From: Cryobacterium soli
GTDB taxonomy: Bacteria > Actinomycetota > Actinomycetes > Actinomycetales > Microbacteriaceae
DNA length: 64,000 nt
NCBI RefSeq assembly: GCF_003611035.1
Contig: NZ_CP030033.1
Span: 1,116,001 to 1,180,000 of the forward strand
Direction: 5' to 3'
The notes below the pieces were generated by a model. The model did not search any database and had not been told where the DNA came from. It was given only the letters and a program-made list of their open reading frames with translations. The translations under genes and the position numbers were made by a program. Below are positions 41,663 to 50,560 of the stretch, piece after piece. The stretch's first letter is position 1; each line of letters begins with the position of its first letter.

Positions 41663-42124
41663 TCAGTCGCCCGAGTCTCCACCGGGCTCGCCGGCCGCGG
41701 CCGGGGCGGCCGTCCCCGCCCCCGACAGCCCGATGAGCATGAGCACCGCGTTGCCGTAGGCATCCGCCGCCGTTGCCGCCTCGAACACCTCGTCGGCACC
41801 GCGCACGTGCACGCTGACCCGGTATCGGTCGTCGTCGAGGCGGTTCAGGGAACGGAAGGTTCCGCGCAGCAGAGACCGGAGCTGGTCCTCGCGGGGCAGC
41901 CAGAGGGCGTCCTCGAGTGCGAGGGAATCGAGCGCCCACTCCGTTGTGCCGTTGAAGCCCAGAATGGTTCCGGTGTCGAACTCGTGGGCCTCGATGGTCA
42001 TCTCGCTGACCGTGAAGACCTCGGAATCGAAGCCGGGCCGCTCGATGCGGAAGGAGTCGCCGGATGCCGGGTGCCAGCGCAACCCTGCCTGCTGCAGAGC
42101 CCGGGCACAGTCGATTGTGATCAT
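41663..42124 (-). CDS. Conserved-looking hypothetical protein
   Basis: A 153-residue soluble protein I do not recognise with confidence. It begins MITIDCARALQQAGLRWHPA and has an acidic, mixed alpha/beta composition with EWALDSLALEDALWLPREDQ in the middle and a Gly/Ala-rich tail. I recall similar actinobacterial proteins labelled CpaE-like pilus assembly protein, but no ATPase motif is present and no pilus genes are nearby, so I do not adopt that name. It is convergent with the split-barrel gene, 11 nt apart. A GATAAT box lies 5 nt before the ATG. Confidence 0.65.
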   Translation of the reverse strand: MITIDCARALQQAGLRWHPASGDSFRIERPGFDSEVFTVSEMTIEAHEFDTGTILGFNGTTEWALDSLALEDALWLPREDQLRSLLRGTFRSLNRLDDDRYRVSVHVRGADEVFEAATAADAYGNAVLMLIGLSGAGTAAPAAAGEPGGDSGD

Positions 42125-42210
42125 GCCCCATTATCGGCGCGCGGTACCGTGGAACGCGAGCGTCAGCCGGTACTCACACCGGTCGGCCAGCTCCAGCAGA
42201 ATGGCAGGTC

Positions 42211-42459
42211 ATGACGGTATCGGCAGAGATCGTGCACGTGCACGTGAAGCCGGGCAGCAGGAAGGGCCCGCTGGTGGAAGCCGACCCCGCCGGCACCGGA
42301 GTGTTCACGGTCTACCTGCAGCAGCGGGCGGTGGAGGGCGCCGCCAACGACGCCCTGGTGCGCCTGCTCGCCAAGCATTTCGGGGTGCCCCGGAGCGCCG
42401 TCGGCATTCTCCGGGGCCACCACTCACGAATCAAGCAGGTGCGGGTGGAGAGGTCCTAG
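42211..42459 (+). CDS. DUF167 (YggU) family protein
   Basis: An 82-residue protein that spans the whole DUF167 domain: VHVKPGSRKGPLV at the start, AVEGAANDALVRLLAKHFGV, and SRIKQVRVE at the end. The structure is known for homologues but the function is not. No ribosome binding site is evident, and a CAGAAT box lies 8 nt before the ATG. Its stop overlaps that of the convergent FKBP gene by 4 nt. Confidence 0.85.
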   Translation: MTVSAEIVHVHVKPGSRKGPLVEADPAGTGVFTVYLQQRAVEGAANDALVRLLAKHFGVPRSAVGILRGHHSRIKQVRVERS

Positions 42460-42827
42460 CTCACGCCGAGCAGGTCGATCACGAAGATCAGGGTCTTGCC
42501 GGAGAGGCGGTGACCGGAGCCGGCGGGGCCGTAGGCCAGGTGCGCGGGAACGGTGAGCTTGCGACGTCCGCCGACCTTCATGCCGGGGATCCCCTGCTGC
42601 CAGCCGGCGATGAGGGAGCCGAGCGGGAAGTTGATCGACTGGCCCCGGTTCCAGGAGGAGTCGAATTCTTCGCCGGTGTCGTACTCGACACCGAGGTAGT
42701 GCACGTCGACGGTCGCGCCGGGAGCGGCCTCGGCGCCGTCACCGACGACGATGTCGACGATGTCGAGCTGTTCGGGCGCGGGGCCCTCCGGGAAGTCGAG
42801 TTCGGGCTTGGAGTTCAGATCAGTCAT
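42456..42827 (-). CDS. FKBP-type peptidyl-prolyl cis-trans isomerase
   Basis: A 123-residue cytoplasmic protein that is a single FKBP domain. Active-site residues are in VDVHYLGVEYDTGEEFDSSW, LIAGWQQGIPGMKVGGRRKL and PAHLAYGPAGSG. It speeds proline isomerisation in protein folding. The ATG at 42827 is chosen because the FKBP domain starts soon after; the longer N-terminus is unlike the family. There is no signal sequence. Confidence 0.92.
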   Translation of the reverse strand: MTDLNSKPELDFPEGPAPEQLDIVDIVVGDGAEAAPGATVDVHYLGVEYDTGEEFDSSWNRGQSINFPLGSLIAGWQQGIPGMKVGGRRKLTVPAHLAYGPAGSGHRLSGKTLIFVIDLLGVS

Positions 42828-43000
42828 AAGTCCATCCAATCGGATTCCGGGCCCGGACGCACACCGAGAAATTCCCCCTTGCGCGAACGCGACGCCGGGG
42901 CGCATGCTTATCCCATAGAAACTCGTCGCACCGGGAGAGTTGTCGGCAGTGCCACACCACCGGGCGGCGAGTTTTCTCGTTCCCGCCGTCGGCGGCTACG

Positions 43001-44263
43001 TCAGCCGATCACCTCGGCGCGGTCCCGCATCAGCAGGCCGAGCAGCCGGGCCTCCTCGGCGGTGTCGGCGCCGGGCCCCTGGCGGATCGCCCGTGCGGTC
43101 GCCCGCCGGTGCGCCAGCGTTTCGGCGCTCACCAGACGCTGGCGCACCGAGGCCAGCCGGGCCGCATCCACGATGAAGCGGTTCATCGCGAGCCGGCGGG
43201 CCTGCGGCTGTGCGGCTGCCCAGGCGCGCGCCTGCCGACGGCCCCGCGGGGTGGCCAGCATCTCCACCTCGGCCGCGGTGAACCAGCCGACCGCGGCGTA
43301 ATCCCCGAGGCGCCGCAGCGTGAGCCGCTCCTCCTGGCGGCGCAGCATGGCCACCACCAGGATCGCGCCGATGAACAGCGGAACCTGCACGAGGAAGTAG
43401 TAGCCCACCAGGGAGGCATCGTCGGTGAGGAAGTAGAACGCGCCGTTCCAGATCGCGTGCAGCAGCACGGCCGCCGCGAAGCCGAGGAAGACCAGGGCCA
43501 GATAACGCGACCCGCTCGCCCGGCGGGCGGCGAACCCGATGGCCAGGCCCGTGCACGCGGTGAACAGGACATGCGCGAACGGGGAGATCACCCCGCGCAG
43601 CAGGAACGTGACGCCCAGGTCGCTCAGGCCGCCGTCGAGCATCGCCACACCGAAGTACTGGATGTTCTCGGAGAAGGCGAACCCGGCGGCGATCATGGCC
43701 GCGTAGACAACCCCGTCGATGGGCCCGTTGAACTGCCCGCGGATCACCCAGAACAGCAGCAGGATACCGAAACCCTTCGCGGCTTCCTCCACGAGCGGGG
43801 CTTGGATGACGGCCGCCGCGAAGTCGCCTTCCGGACGGGCCACGCCGCTGGTGGCGACCACGATCTGCACGCCGAGGTCGAACACCAGCGCCGTCACGAT
43901 CGACACACCGGCGCCCCAGAGGAACGCGAACCACAGCGCCGGGCGCGGCTCCGGCTCCCAGCGGTCGATCCAGCGCACCGCCAGGATCACCAGGGTGAGC
44001 GGGACCAGAGCAAGCACCAGGCAGACCAGCAGCGCGCCGGGGCCGAGGAACGTGGAGAGGTAGACCAGCACCAGCATCAGGGCCAGCGCGGCAAGGACGA
44101 TGCCGATGGTCGCCCACACGATCGTGCTGACGTTGGTGCGGCGCACCGGAGTGCTCCAGACCGCGCTCTGGATGGGCGCGCCCTGGGCGGGGATGGGGCT
44201 CTGGGCGGGTACGGGGCTCTGAGCGGGCACCGGGAAGGGCTGCCCGGCCGGGTCGAGGGTCAT
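43001..44263 (-). CDS. PrsW family intramembrane metalloprotease
   Basis: A 420-residue membrane protein with a Pro/Gln-rich cytoplasmic N-terminus (about 45 residues), then eight or so helices and a cytoplasmic tail of about 100 residues. Conserved motifs are [15 protein letters not shown] (EExxK), [23 protein letters not shown] and [10 protein letters not shown], which supply the metal-binding Glu and His residues. B. subtilis PrsW cleaves an anti-sigma factor; no anti-sigma gene is seen here. A TAAGCT box 6 nt before the ATG indicates leaderless expression. Confidence 0.88.
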   Translation of the reverse strand: MTLDPAGQPFPVPAQSPVPAQSPIPAQGAPIQSAVWSTPVRRTNVSTIVWATIGIVLAALALMLVLVYLSTFLGPGALLVCLVLALVPLTLVILAVRWIDRWEPEPRPALWFAFLWGAGVSIVTALVFDLGVQIVVATSGVARPEGDFAAAVIQAPLVEEAAKGFGILLLFWVIRGQFNGPIDGVVYAAMIAAGFAFSENIQYFGVAMLDGGLSDLGVTFLLRGVISPFAHVLFTACTGLAIGFAARRASGSRYLALVFLGFAAAVLLHAIWNGAFYFLTDDASLVGYYFLVQVPLFIGAILVVAMLRRQEERLTLRRLGDYAAVGWFTAAEVEMLATPRGRRQARAWAAAQPQARRLAMNRFIVDAARLASVRQRLVSAETLAHRRATARAIRQGPGADTAEEARLLGLLMRDRAEVIG

Positions 44264-44269
44264 GCCGCC

Positions 44270-44275
44270 AGCTTA
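44270..44275 (-). promoter_or_regulatory. -10 box of a leaderless promoter (prsW-like)
   Basis: Read leftward, TAAGCT is followed by 6 nt and the ATG at 44263. Confidence 0.5.
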
Positions 44276-44393
44276 CGATGACCCGTGCACTCCTGACGGG
44301 GATCCGGCCGGGCTTCCGGCCGAGGCGCCGGACCGTCACGGCGGTGTCCGATTCCCGCTACCGTCTGCGCCGCGATACTGCCAGTCTGGAGGG

Positions 44394-46145
44394 GTGACCG
44401 AACCCACCTTCACCCCCGCACAGCACGGCGACGACCCCGTCTTCGCCGAACGGTACCGCGCCATGTCGTCGCGGGATGCCCGCTTCGACGGCCAGTTCAT
44501 CACCGGGGTGCACTCCACGGGCATCTACTGCCGGCCGAGCTGTCCGGCCATGACGCCCAAGCCGGGCAACGTCTCGTTCTACCTCACCGCGGCCGCCGCC
44601 CATGAGGCGGGACTGCGCGCGTGCAAGCGCTGCCTGCCCGACGCCGTTCCCGGTTCCCCGGAGTGGAACATCCGCGATGACCTTGCCGCCCGGGCCATGC
44701 GGCTGATCGGCGACGGCACTGTGGAACGGGAGGGCGTGCCCGGGCTGGCCGGCCGGCTCGGCTACACCCCGCGCCACCTCACCCGGGTGCTCGTGGCCGA
44801 GGTGGGCGCGGGCCCGCTCGCCCTGGCCCGCGCCCACAGGGCCCAGACCGCCCGGGTGCTGCTCACGAGCACGCAACTGCCCATCACGGATGTGGCGTTC
44901 GCGGCGGGCTTCGGCAGTATCCGCCAGTTCAACGAGACCATCGCCGCCGTCTACGAACGCACCCCGTCGGCCCTGCGCGCCGGTGCGCGGTCGCCCGGCG
45001 CGCGGGCCGGCTCGGGCTCCGGTTCCAGCACAGCCGGGGTCGGAGCCCGGGTTGACGCCACGGCCACCGCCAGAGTCCACGAGCGGGTCGGCGAGAGAGC
45101 CGGCACGACGACCGGTGAGGCGGATGCCGCCGGCTCACGGATCAGCTTGCTGCTGCCCGCCCGCGCGCCCTTCGACGGGCAGGGCCTGCTGGACTTCTTG
45201 GGCGTGCGCGCCGTGGCCGGCGTCGAGCGCCGCACGGCGGACGGGTACGAGCGCACCCTGCGCCTCCCGCACGGCTGGGCAACCCTGCAGCTGGCACTGG
45301 CCGGCACCGCCGGCTCCCCCGCCATCTCCTGCACGGCCCGGTTGAGCAGCCTCGCCGACCTGGCTCCGCTGGTGAGCCGGGTGCGCCGGCTCTTCGACCT
45401 CGACGCGGATGCCCAGGCCATCGACCGCGCCCTGGTCATCGATCCGGCCCTGGCCGAGTGGGTGCGGCGCACGCCGGGCATCCGGGTGCCGGGCAGCCTC
45501 GATCCCGACGAGACACTGTTCCGCGCCCTGCTCGGCCAGCAGGTCTCGGTCGCGTCGGCCCGCACAGCGCTCGGCCGGCTCAGCGCGGCGCTCGGCGACC
45601 CGCTGCCGGGCGGCGCCGAGCCGGCAGATCCCGCATCCGAGGGCCCCGGACCCGACGGCACGGCACCCGGGCGCCCGGCGCCGGTCGATCCCGCGCGCGC
45701 ACCGGCTCTGCTGTTCCCCACCGCCGCCCGCATCGCCGAGCACGGCCGCGAGGTGCTGCGCGGACCCGCCGCGCGAATCGATACGATCGTGCGGGTCGCC
45801 GAGGCACTGGCGTCCGGCGAGCTCAGGCTCGACGTCGGAGAGAGCCGCGATGACCTCCAGGCCCGGCTCACCGCCCTGCCCGGCATCGGACCCTGGACGG
45901 CCGGATACGTGGCCATGCGGGTGCTCGGCAGCCCCGACATCCTGCTCACGAGCGATCTCGCGCTGCGGCAGGGCGCCGAGCGGCTCGGCCTGCCCGCCCG
46001 GGCCTCCGACCTGGCCGGCCACGGCGGTCGCTGGGCGCCGTGGCGCAGCTACGCGGGCATGCACCTGTGGCGTGCGGCCGGGTCGGCTCCGCGACCGGCC
46101 GGTTCCCCGGGTCCCAGCGAGATGGGCGCGGCCCCGTTACGCTGA
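44394..46145 (+). CDS. Ada-AlkA fusion: methylphosphotriester-sensing regulator and 3-methyladenine DNA glycosylase
   Basis: A 583-residue two-part protein of the adaptive response to alkylation. The Ada N-domain has zinc ligands Cys46, 50, 77 and 80 (GIYCRPSC and CKRC); Cys46 accepts a methyl group from DNA phosphotriesters. An AraC-type helix-turn-helix follows ([20 protein letters not shown]). After a low-complexity linker (about 200-245) comes AlkA, with hairpin [15 protein letters not shown] and catalytic Asp in LLTSDLALR. The O6-methylguanine transferase domain is absent. A second Pro/Gly-rich insert lies inside AlkA. The GTG start abuts a GGAGG sequence. Confidence 0.92.
   Translation: MTEPTFTPAQHGDDPVFAERYRAMSSRDARFDGQFITGVHSTGIYCRPSCPAMTPKPGNVSFYLTAAAAHEAGLRACKRCLPDAVPGSPEWNIRDDLAARAMRLIGDGTVEREGVPGLAGRLGYTPRHLTRVLVAEVGAGPLALARAHRAQTARVLLTSTQLPITDVAFAAGFGSIRQFNETIAAVYERTPSALRAGARSPGARAGSGSGSSTAGVGARVDATATARVHERVGERAGTTTGEADAAGSRISLLLPARAPFDGQGLLDFLGVRAVAGVERRTADGYERTLRLPHGWATLQLALAGTAGSPAISCTARLSSLADLAPLVSRVRRLFDLDADAQAIDRALVIDPALAEWVRRTPGIRVPGSLDPDETLFRALLGQQVSVASARTALGRLSAALGDPLPGGAEPADPASEGPGPDGTAPGRPAPVDPARAPALLFPTAARIAEHGREVLRGPAARIDTIVRVAEALASGELRLDVGESRDDLQARLTALPGIGPWTAGYVAMRVLGSPDILLTSDLALRQGAERLGLPARASDLAGHGGRWAPWRSYAGMHLWRAAGSAPRPAGSPGPSEMGAAPLR
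46138..46143 (+). promoter_or_regulatory. -10 box of a leaderless promoter (FAH protein at 46.2 kb)
   Basis: TACGCT is followed by 6 nt and the GTG at 46150. It overlaps the stop of the Ada-AlkA gene. Confidence 0.5.
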
Positions 46146-46149
46146 GAAA

Positions 46150-47025
46150 GTGAAGTTTGCGCACCTCAGAGTTGAAGGCCAGTCCACCCCCCGTCTCGCC
46201 ATCGTGGTGGAAGACGAGGCGCTCTTCCTCGACGAGGTGATCGACGACGCCCCGCGCGATCTCCAGGACCTGATCGAAAAGGGCGCACCCGAGTTCGACC
46301 GGGTGCGCGCCCTCACCACCCACGCGCTGCAGCACGGGGCCAGCCTGACCCCGGTCGACGACCTCCGGCATTCCTCCGCCGTGCTGCGCCCGCCGCAGAT
46401 CATCGCGATCGGCGCCAACTACGCCGCGCACTCGTCCGAGCTCAAGCTGCGCAGCGAGACCGCGGCCACCGTGTTCTCGCTCTGGCCGAACTCCCTCACC
46501 GGCCACGAGGCCGTCATCTCCTGGCCGGCCGACCTCACCAGCCAGGTCGACTACGAGGCCGAGCTGGGTGTCATCATCGGCCGCCCGGCCCGCAACGTCT
46601 CGGTGCGTGACGCGCTGGACTATGTCTTCGGGTACACGGTCGTCAATGACATCACGGCCCGCGACCTGCAGTTCTCCGAGGCTCAGTGGTCAAGGTGCAA
46701 GTCGTTCGACGGGTTCACCCCCACCGGCCCGCTCGTCGTCACGGCCGATGAGATCGCCGACCCGCAGAACCTCTGGCTGACCACCCACGTCGACGGGCGC
46801 ATCCTGCAGGATGCGTCGAGCGGCGATATGGTGCGCACCGTGGCCGAGATCATCGCGTACCTGTCCCTCACGTCCACGCTGCTGCCCGGCACGCTCATCT
46901 CCACCGGCAGCCCCGGCGGCGCCGGTTACAGCCGCAAACCGCAGGTGTTCCTCAAGGACGGATCGACGGTCACCGTCTCCATCGACCGCATCGGCTTGTT
47001 GACGACCCATTGCCGTGAAATCTGA
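46150..47025 (+). CDS. Fumarylacetoacetate hydrolase family protein
   Basis: A 291-residue member of the FAH family. It has an N-terminal Rv2993c-like small domain (KFAHLRVEGQSTPRLAIVVE) and a catalytic core with IIAIGANYAAHSSE, VDYEAELGVIIGR, YVFGYTVVNDITARDLQ and KSFDGFTPTGP. The acidic residues bind Mg2+. The activity may be acylpyruvate or diketo acid hydrolysis, isomerisation or oxaloacetate decarboxylation. It is only distantly similar to the FAH protein at 18.3 kb. The GTG start is supported by the -10 box 6 nt upstream, and it overlaps the glycosyltransferase gene by 11 nt. Confidence 0.88.
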   Translation: MKFAHLRVEGQSTPRLAIVVEDEALFLDEVIDDAPRDLQDLIEKGAPEFDRVRALTTHALQHGASLTPVDDLRHSSAVLRPPQIIAIGANYAAHSSELKLRSETAATVFSLWPNSLTGHEAVISWPADLTSQVDYEAELGVIIGRPARNVSVRDALDYVFGYTVVNDITARDLQFSEAQWSRCKSFDGFTPTGPLVVTADEIADPQNLWLTTHVDGRILQDASSGDMVRTVAEIIAYLSLTSTLLPGTLISTGSPGGAGYSRKPQVFLKDGSTVTVSIDRIGLLTTHCREI

Positions 47026-47815
47026 CCCCGCGCCGCCCCGCACGCCGATCACCGTCTCGGTGGTCATTCCCGTCTACAACGACGCCGCCTTCCTGCGCAC
47101 CTGCCTGCGCGCGCTGGCCGAGCAACGCCGGCCTGCCGACGAGATCATCGTCGTCGACAACGCCTGCACGGACGCCTCGGCCGCCATTGCGCGCGCCGCC
47201 GGAGTGCGAGTGGTCACCGAGCCGCACCGGGGTATCTGGCCCGCTGCGGCAACGGGCTACGACGCGGCCACCGGCGCCGTGATCGCCCGGCTCGACGCCG
47301 ATTCCGTGCCGCCCGTCGACTGGGTCGAGCGCATCGCGGAGCGCTTCCAGGCCGAGCCCGGCCTCTTCGTGTACACCGGCCCGGGCGACTTCTACGGCTG
47401 CGGCCCGATCACTGCCCTGCTCGGTCGTCGGCTGTACATCGGCGGCTACTTCCTCTGGATGGGGCTGTGGCTGGGCCATCCGCCGCTGTTCGGCTCCAAC
47501 TTCGCCATGCGCGGGGAGGTCTGGGCGGCGACCAGGGACCGGGTGCGCCGGGACAGCGACACCGTGCACGACGACCTCGACTTCAGCATGCACCTCGGCG
47601 CGGATCACCCGGTCACGCTCGACCGCAGTCTGCGCGTGGGCATCTCCGCCCGGCCGTTCGGAACCCCGCGGGGGCTGGGCCGCCGGGTGGCCTGGGCCGG
47701 TCGCACCCTGTTCGCCGGCTGGCCGGAGTACGCGCCGTGGCGCATCCGCCGCAATGCGGGCAGTCGCCGACCCCGATCCGGTAGCGCCGGACGGGTTCAG
47801 CGCCCCCGGGCGTAG
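47015..47815 (+). CDS. Family 2 glycosyltransferase
   Basis: A 266-residue GT-A fold enzyme. The nucleotide-sugar site is VSVVIPVYNDAAFLRTCL with IIVVDNACTDAS; the metal motif is RLDADSVPP. A later HDDLDFSMHL holds the likely catalytic acid. A hydrophobic segment (about 125-155) suggests membrane association. It would transfer a sugar to an unknown acceptor. The GTG start overlaps the upstream gene by 11 nt, and the stop overlaps the convergent hydrolase gene by 19 nt. Confidence 0.85.
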   Translation: MKSDPAPPRTPITVSVVIPVYNDAAFLRTCLRALAEQRRPADEIIVVDNACTDASAAIARAAGVRVVTEPHRGIWPAAATGYDAATGAVIARLDADSVPPVDWVERIAERFQAEPGLFVYTGPGDFYGCGPITALLGRRLYIGGYFLWMGLWLGHPPLFGSNFAMRGEVWAATRDRVRRDSDTVHDDLDFSMHLGADHPVTLDRSLRVGISARPFGTPRGLGRRVAWAGRTLFAGWPEYAPWRIRRNAGSRRPRSGSAGRVQRPRA

Positions 47816-48711
47816 AGGGCGAGCATGTCCTGGGCCAGCTGGTTCGGTGTGGTCTCGCAGGGGCTGTGCCCCGCCGGATAGACGCGCAACTCTGCGCCGA
47901 TGCGCCGCGCGAAGCGGCGGTGCAGGCGCAGTCTCCACAGATCGCGGTTGCCGACGGCGATGAGCGTGGGCACCGCACTGCCGGCCAGTTCCCGGCGCAC
48001 GTCCGGGGTGTGCTTCATCAGGCGGATGATCTCGTCAAGGCTCGCGCGGCTGGTGTAGCCGAACCGCATCCGGGCGAGGGCGAGACGTCCAGGACGGGTG
48101 TGGTTGCGGTTGGTCACGATCCCCCAGACCATGAGGGAGGCGATGGTATGCGGCGGCACCATGCGGCTCACCGGACCGAGCCATCGCACCCCGCGGAAGG
48201 TCTGACCGGGGTCCGGCGGGGTGGTGAGCAGCACCAGCGAGGCGAACAGGTCGGGCCGGCGGGCCAGGGTGAGCTCGGCGACGAGCCCGGCGAAGGAATA
48301 GCCGAGCACGTGCACTGGTGTGCGGCCCGACTCCAGGACGGCGATGAGGTCGTCGACGAACAGCCCGTAGTCGTAGGCCGCGCCGGGCACCGGGCCCGCA
48401 GCGGCCGACTCGTACTGGCCGGCCAGGTCGAAGCTCTCCACCCGGTACCCGGCGCCGGCCAGGAGCGGGGCAAGCAGCGCGAAGTCTTCCTTCGACCCTG
48501 TGGCACCGGGCACGAGGACCACCCGCGGGTCGCCCGGCCGGCCCAGCGCCGTCGCGGCCAAACGGCCGCTGGGGGCGGAGAAACTGTACCGTTGGGTGCC
48601 AGGGGGCAGGACCGTCCAGTCCAGGTCCGGCAGGGCGGCGTCCAGCGCCGCGAGCCGATCGAGGTGGATCGGCTCGTGCCGGCGACCGCTCGGCCTCACA
48701 CGCAGGGACAC
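47797..48711 (-). CDS. Alpha/beta hydrolase
   Basis: A 304-residue alpha/beta-hydrolase. VVLVPGATGSKEDF forms the oxyanion region, the nucleophile Ser lies in VLGYSFAGLVAE, and the catalytic His in YPAGHSPCETTPNQLAQ. No signal peptide is present. The substrate is unknown; the closest shape is that of carboxylesterase/lactonase-type hydrolases. It begins with GTG, 6 nt after a TACTCT -10 box. Confidence 0.82.
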   Translation of the reverse strand: MSLRVRPSGRRHEPIHLDRLAALDAALPDLDWTVLPPGTQRYSFSAPSGRLAATALGRPGDPRVVLVPGATGSKEDFALLAPLLAGAGYRVESFDLAGQYESAAAGPVPGAAYDYGLFVDDLIAVLESGRTPVHVLGYSFAGLVAELTLARRPDLFASLVLLTTPPDPGQTFRGVRWLGPVSRMVPPHTIASLMVWGIVTNRNHTRPGRLALARMRFGYTSRASLDEIIRLMKHTPDVRRELAGSAVPTLIAVGNRDLWRLRLHRRFARRIGAELRVYPAGHSPCETTPNQLAQDMLALYARGR

Positions 48712-48717
48712 GGCACC

Positions 48718-48723
48718 AGAGTA
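48718..48723 (-). promoter_or_regulatory. -10 box of a leaderless promoter (alpha/beta hydrolase)
   Basis: Read leftward, TACTCT is followed by 6 nt and the GTG at 48711. Confidence 0.45.
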
Positions 48724-48766
48724 ACCCGGTGTGGCGCCCTGCGCCCCTGCGTGTCGGGACTGCCGC

Positions 48767-50434
48767 CTACTCGATGATGGGGATCGACGACGTGCCGGTG
48801 TCCGGCTCCATGCCGGAGAGCCGGGCCGGTTCGAGCTCGCGCATCACGTCTTCCCGGGTCATCAGGTTGGCTTCCACGACGAGGTCGGCGACGTTCCGCC
48901 CGGTCAGCAACGCGGTCTGCGCGAGCGCCGCGGCCGCGGCATAGCCGATGTGCGGGATGAGCGCGGTGATCACGCCCACGCTGGAGCCGACCATCGCCGC
49001 CAGACGGTCCTCGTTGGCGGTGATGCCGTCGATGCAGTTCACCCGCAGGGTCCACATCGCCTGGGTCATCCAGGTGAGGCTCTGGAACAGGTAGTGCGCG
49101 ATGACGGGTTCGAAGGCGTTCAGTTGCAGCTGCCCGCCCTCCGCGGCCATCGTCACCGTCACATCCGCCCCGGCGACGGCGAAGGCCACCTGGTTGACGA
49201 CCTCGGGGATGACCGGGTTGACCTTGCCGGGCATGATGCTGGACCCGGCCTGCCGGGGCGGCAGGTTGATCTCGCCTAAACCGGCCTGCGGTCCGGAGGA
49301 GAGCAGGCGCAGGTCGTTGCAGATCTTGGACAGCTTGATCGCGCTGCGCTTGAGGTTGCCGCTGAACGACATGAAGCTGCCCGCGTCGCTGGTGGACTCG
49401 ATCAGGTCGGGCGCGGTCTCCAGGTTGAGCCCGGTGATGATGTTCAGGTGCCGGATGGCCGCGGCCGCGTAGCCGGGATCGGCGGTGATGCCCGTGCCGA
49501 TCGCGGTGGCGCCCAGGTTGACCTCGGCGAGCAGCCAGATTGTCTCGGTGAGCCTGTCGTAGTCCTCGCCGAGGGTGGTGGCGAAGCCGTGGAACTCCTG
49601 GCCGAGGGTCATCGGCACCGCGTCCTGCATCTGGGTGCGACCCACCTTGAGGATCTGGCCGAACTCCTCGGCCTTGACCGAGAAGGAGCCCTGCAGGGCC
49701 TTGAGCTCACGCAGCAGGTGCTTGAGGAAGAAGGCCAGCGCGATCTTGATCGCGGTGGGATAGGTGTCGTTCGTCGACTGGCTGCGGTTGACGTGGTCGA
49801 TGGGGCTGAGGATGTCGTAACGCCCGCGGCCGTAGCCGGCGTTCTCCAGGGCCAGGTTGCAGATGACCTCGTTGGCGTTCATGTTGGTGGAGGTGCCGGC
49901 TCCACCCTGCATGACACCCACGACGAACTGGTCGTGGTGCTTGCCCTCGATGATCTCCTGGCAGGCGGCGTCGATCCAGTCGGCCCGTTCCTGACTGAGC
50001 GCGCCGACCTCAGCGTTGGCGCGGGCGCAGGCCTGTTTCACCGAGGCGAGGGCCACCACGAAGTCCGGGTACACCGAGATCGGACGCTTGGCGATGGGGA
50101 AGTTGTCCAGGGCACGCTTGGTGTGCACTCCCCAGTAGGCCTCGGCCGGCACCTCGACGCGGCCGAGCGAGTCGCGTTCGATACGGAAGCCGGGGGTGGC
50201 TTCGGCGCTGTCGGTCACGGCGGCGTTTTTCAGAGTGCTTGCGGGGCTGTTCGAGTCGATGAGGGGGGTGCCTTCCGGTGCTGCGATCTGCTCGGGGGCC
50301 GGCGGCGCTGCCGGCGAGGAGCGAGTGGGGTGGGTGGGTGTCGGGCTGAGTGTCGCATCGGTGATCGTGGACAGGTTGCTGGGGGTGGTGTGCACGCTGG
50401 CTCCATTGCCGTCGGGGACGAGCTTGTGGCTCAT
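48767..50434 (-). CDS. aspA: Aspartate ammonia-lyase
   Basis: A 555-residue fumarase/aspartase-superfamily enzyme that converts aspartate to fumarate and ammonium. Typical AspA segments are QGGAGTSTNMNANEVI, HVNRSQSTNDTYPTA, KVGRTQMQDAVPMTLGQEF and the flexible-loop signature GSSIMPGKVNPV with the catalytic Ser. The catalytic core begins near residue 83; the first 80 residues are a Ser/Thr/Pro/Ala-rich extension not usual for a 470-residue family. A TAGAGT box 9 nt before ATG 50434 supports this long start. No other start with a good binding site is seen nearer the core. Confidence 0.9.
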   Translation of the reverse strand: MSHKLVPDGNGASVHTTPSNLSTITDATLSPTPTHPTRSSPAAPPAPEQIAAPEGTPLIDSNSPASTLKNAAVTDSAEATPGFRIERDSLGRVEVPAEAYWGVHTKRALDNFPIAKRPISVYPDFVVALASVKQACARANAEVGALSQERADWIDAACQEIIEGKHHDQFVVGVMQGGAGTSTNMNANEVICNLALENAGYGRGRYDILSPIDHVNRSQSTNDTYPTAIKIALAFFLKHLLRELKALQGSFSVKAEEFGQILKVGRTQMQDAVPMTLGQEFHGFATTLGEDYDRLTETIWLLAEVNLGATAIGTGITADPGYAAAAIRHLNIITGLNLETAPDLIESTSDAGSFMSFSGNLKRSAIKLSKICNDLRLLSSGPQAGLGEINLPPRQAGSSIMPGKVNPVIPEVVNQVAFAVAGADVTVTMAAEGGQLQLNAFEPVIAHYLFQSLTWMTQAMWTLRVNCIDGITANEDRLAAMVGSSVGVITALIPHIGYAAAAALAQTALLTGRNVADLVVEANLMTREDVMRELEPARLSGMEPDTGTSSIPIIE

Positions 50435-50560
50435 AACCGATTCACTCTATCGCGGCACAATGCCCCCACACGGGAGCCGCACATTTCGCCCGCCAGGCGC
50501 AGCGAAGCGCCGCCCCGACGCGGTTCGTTGCAAGAAAACGCAGCACAGCCAGAGGTACGG

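Noticed and set aside
41663..42124. Pilus assembly protein CpaE
   Set aside because: There is no receiver domain, P-loop or deviant Walker motif, and no pilus genes are present.
42828..42840. Leaderless promoter for the FKBP gene
   Set aside because: The hexamer at the right distance is TTGGAT, which lacks the conserved A of a -10 box.
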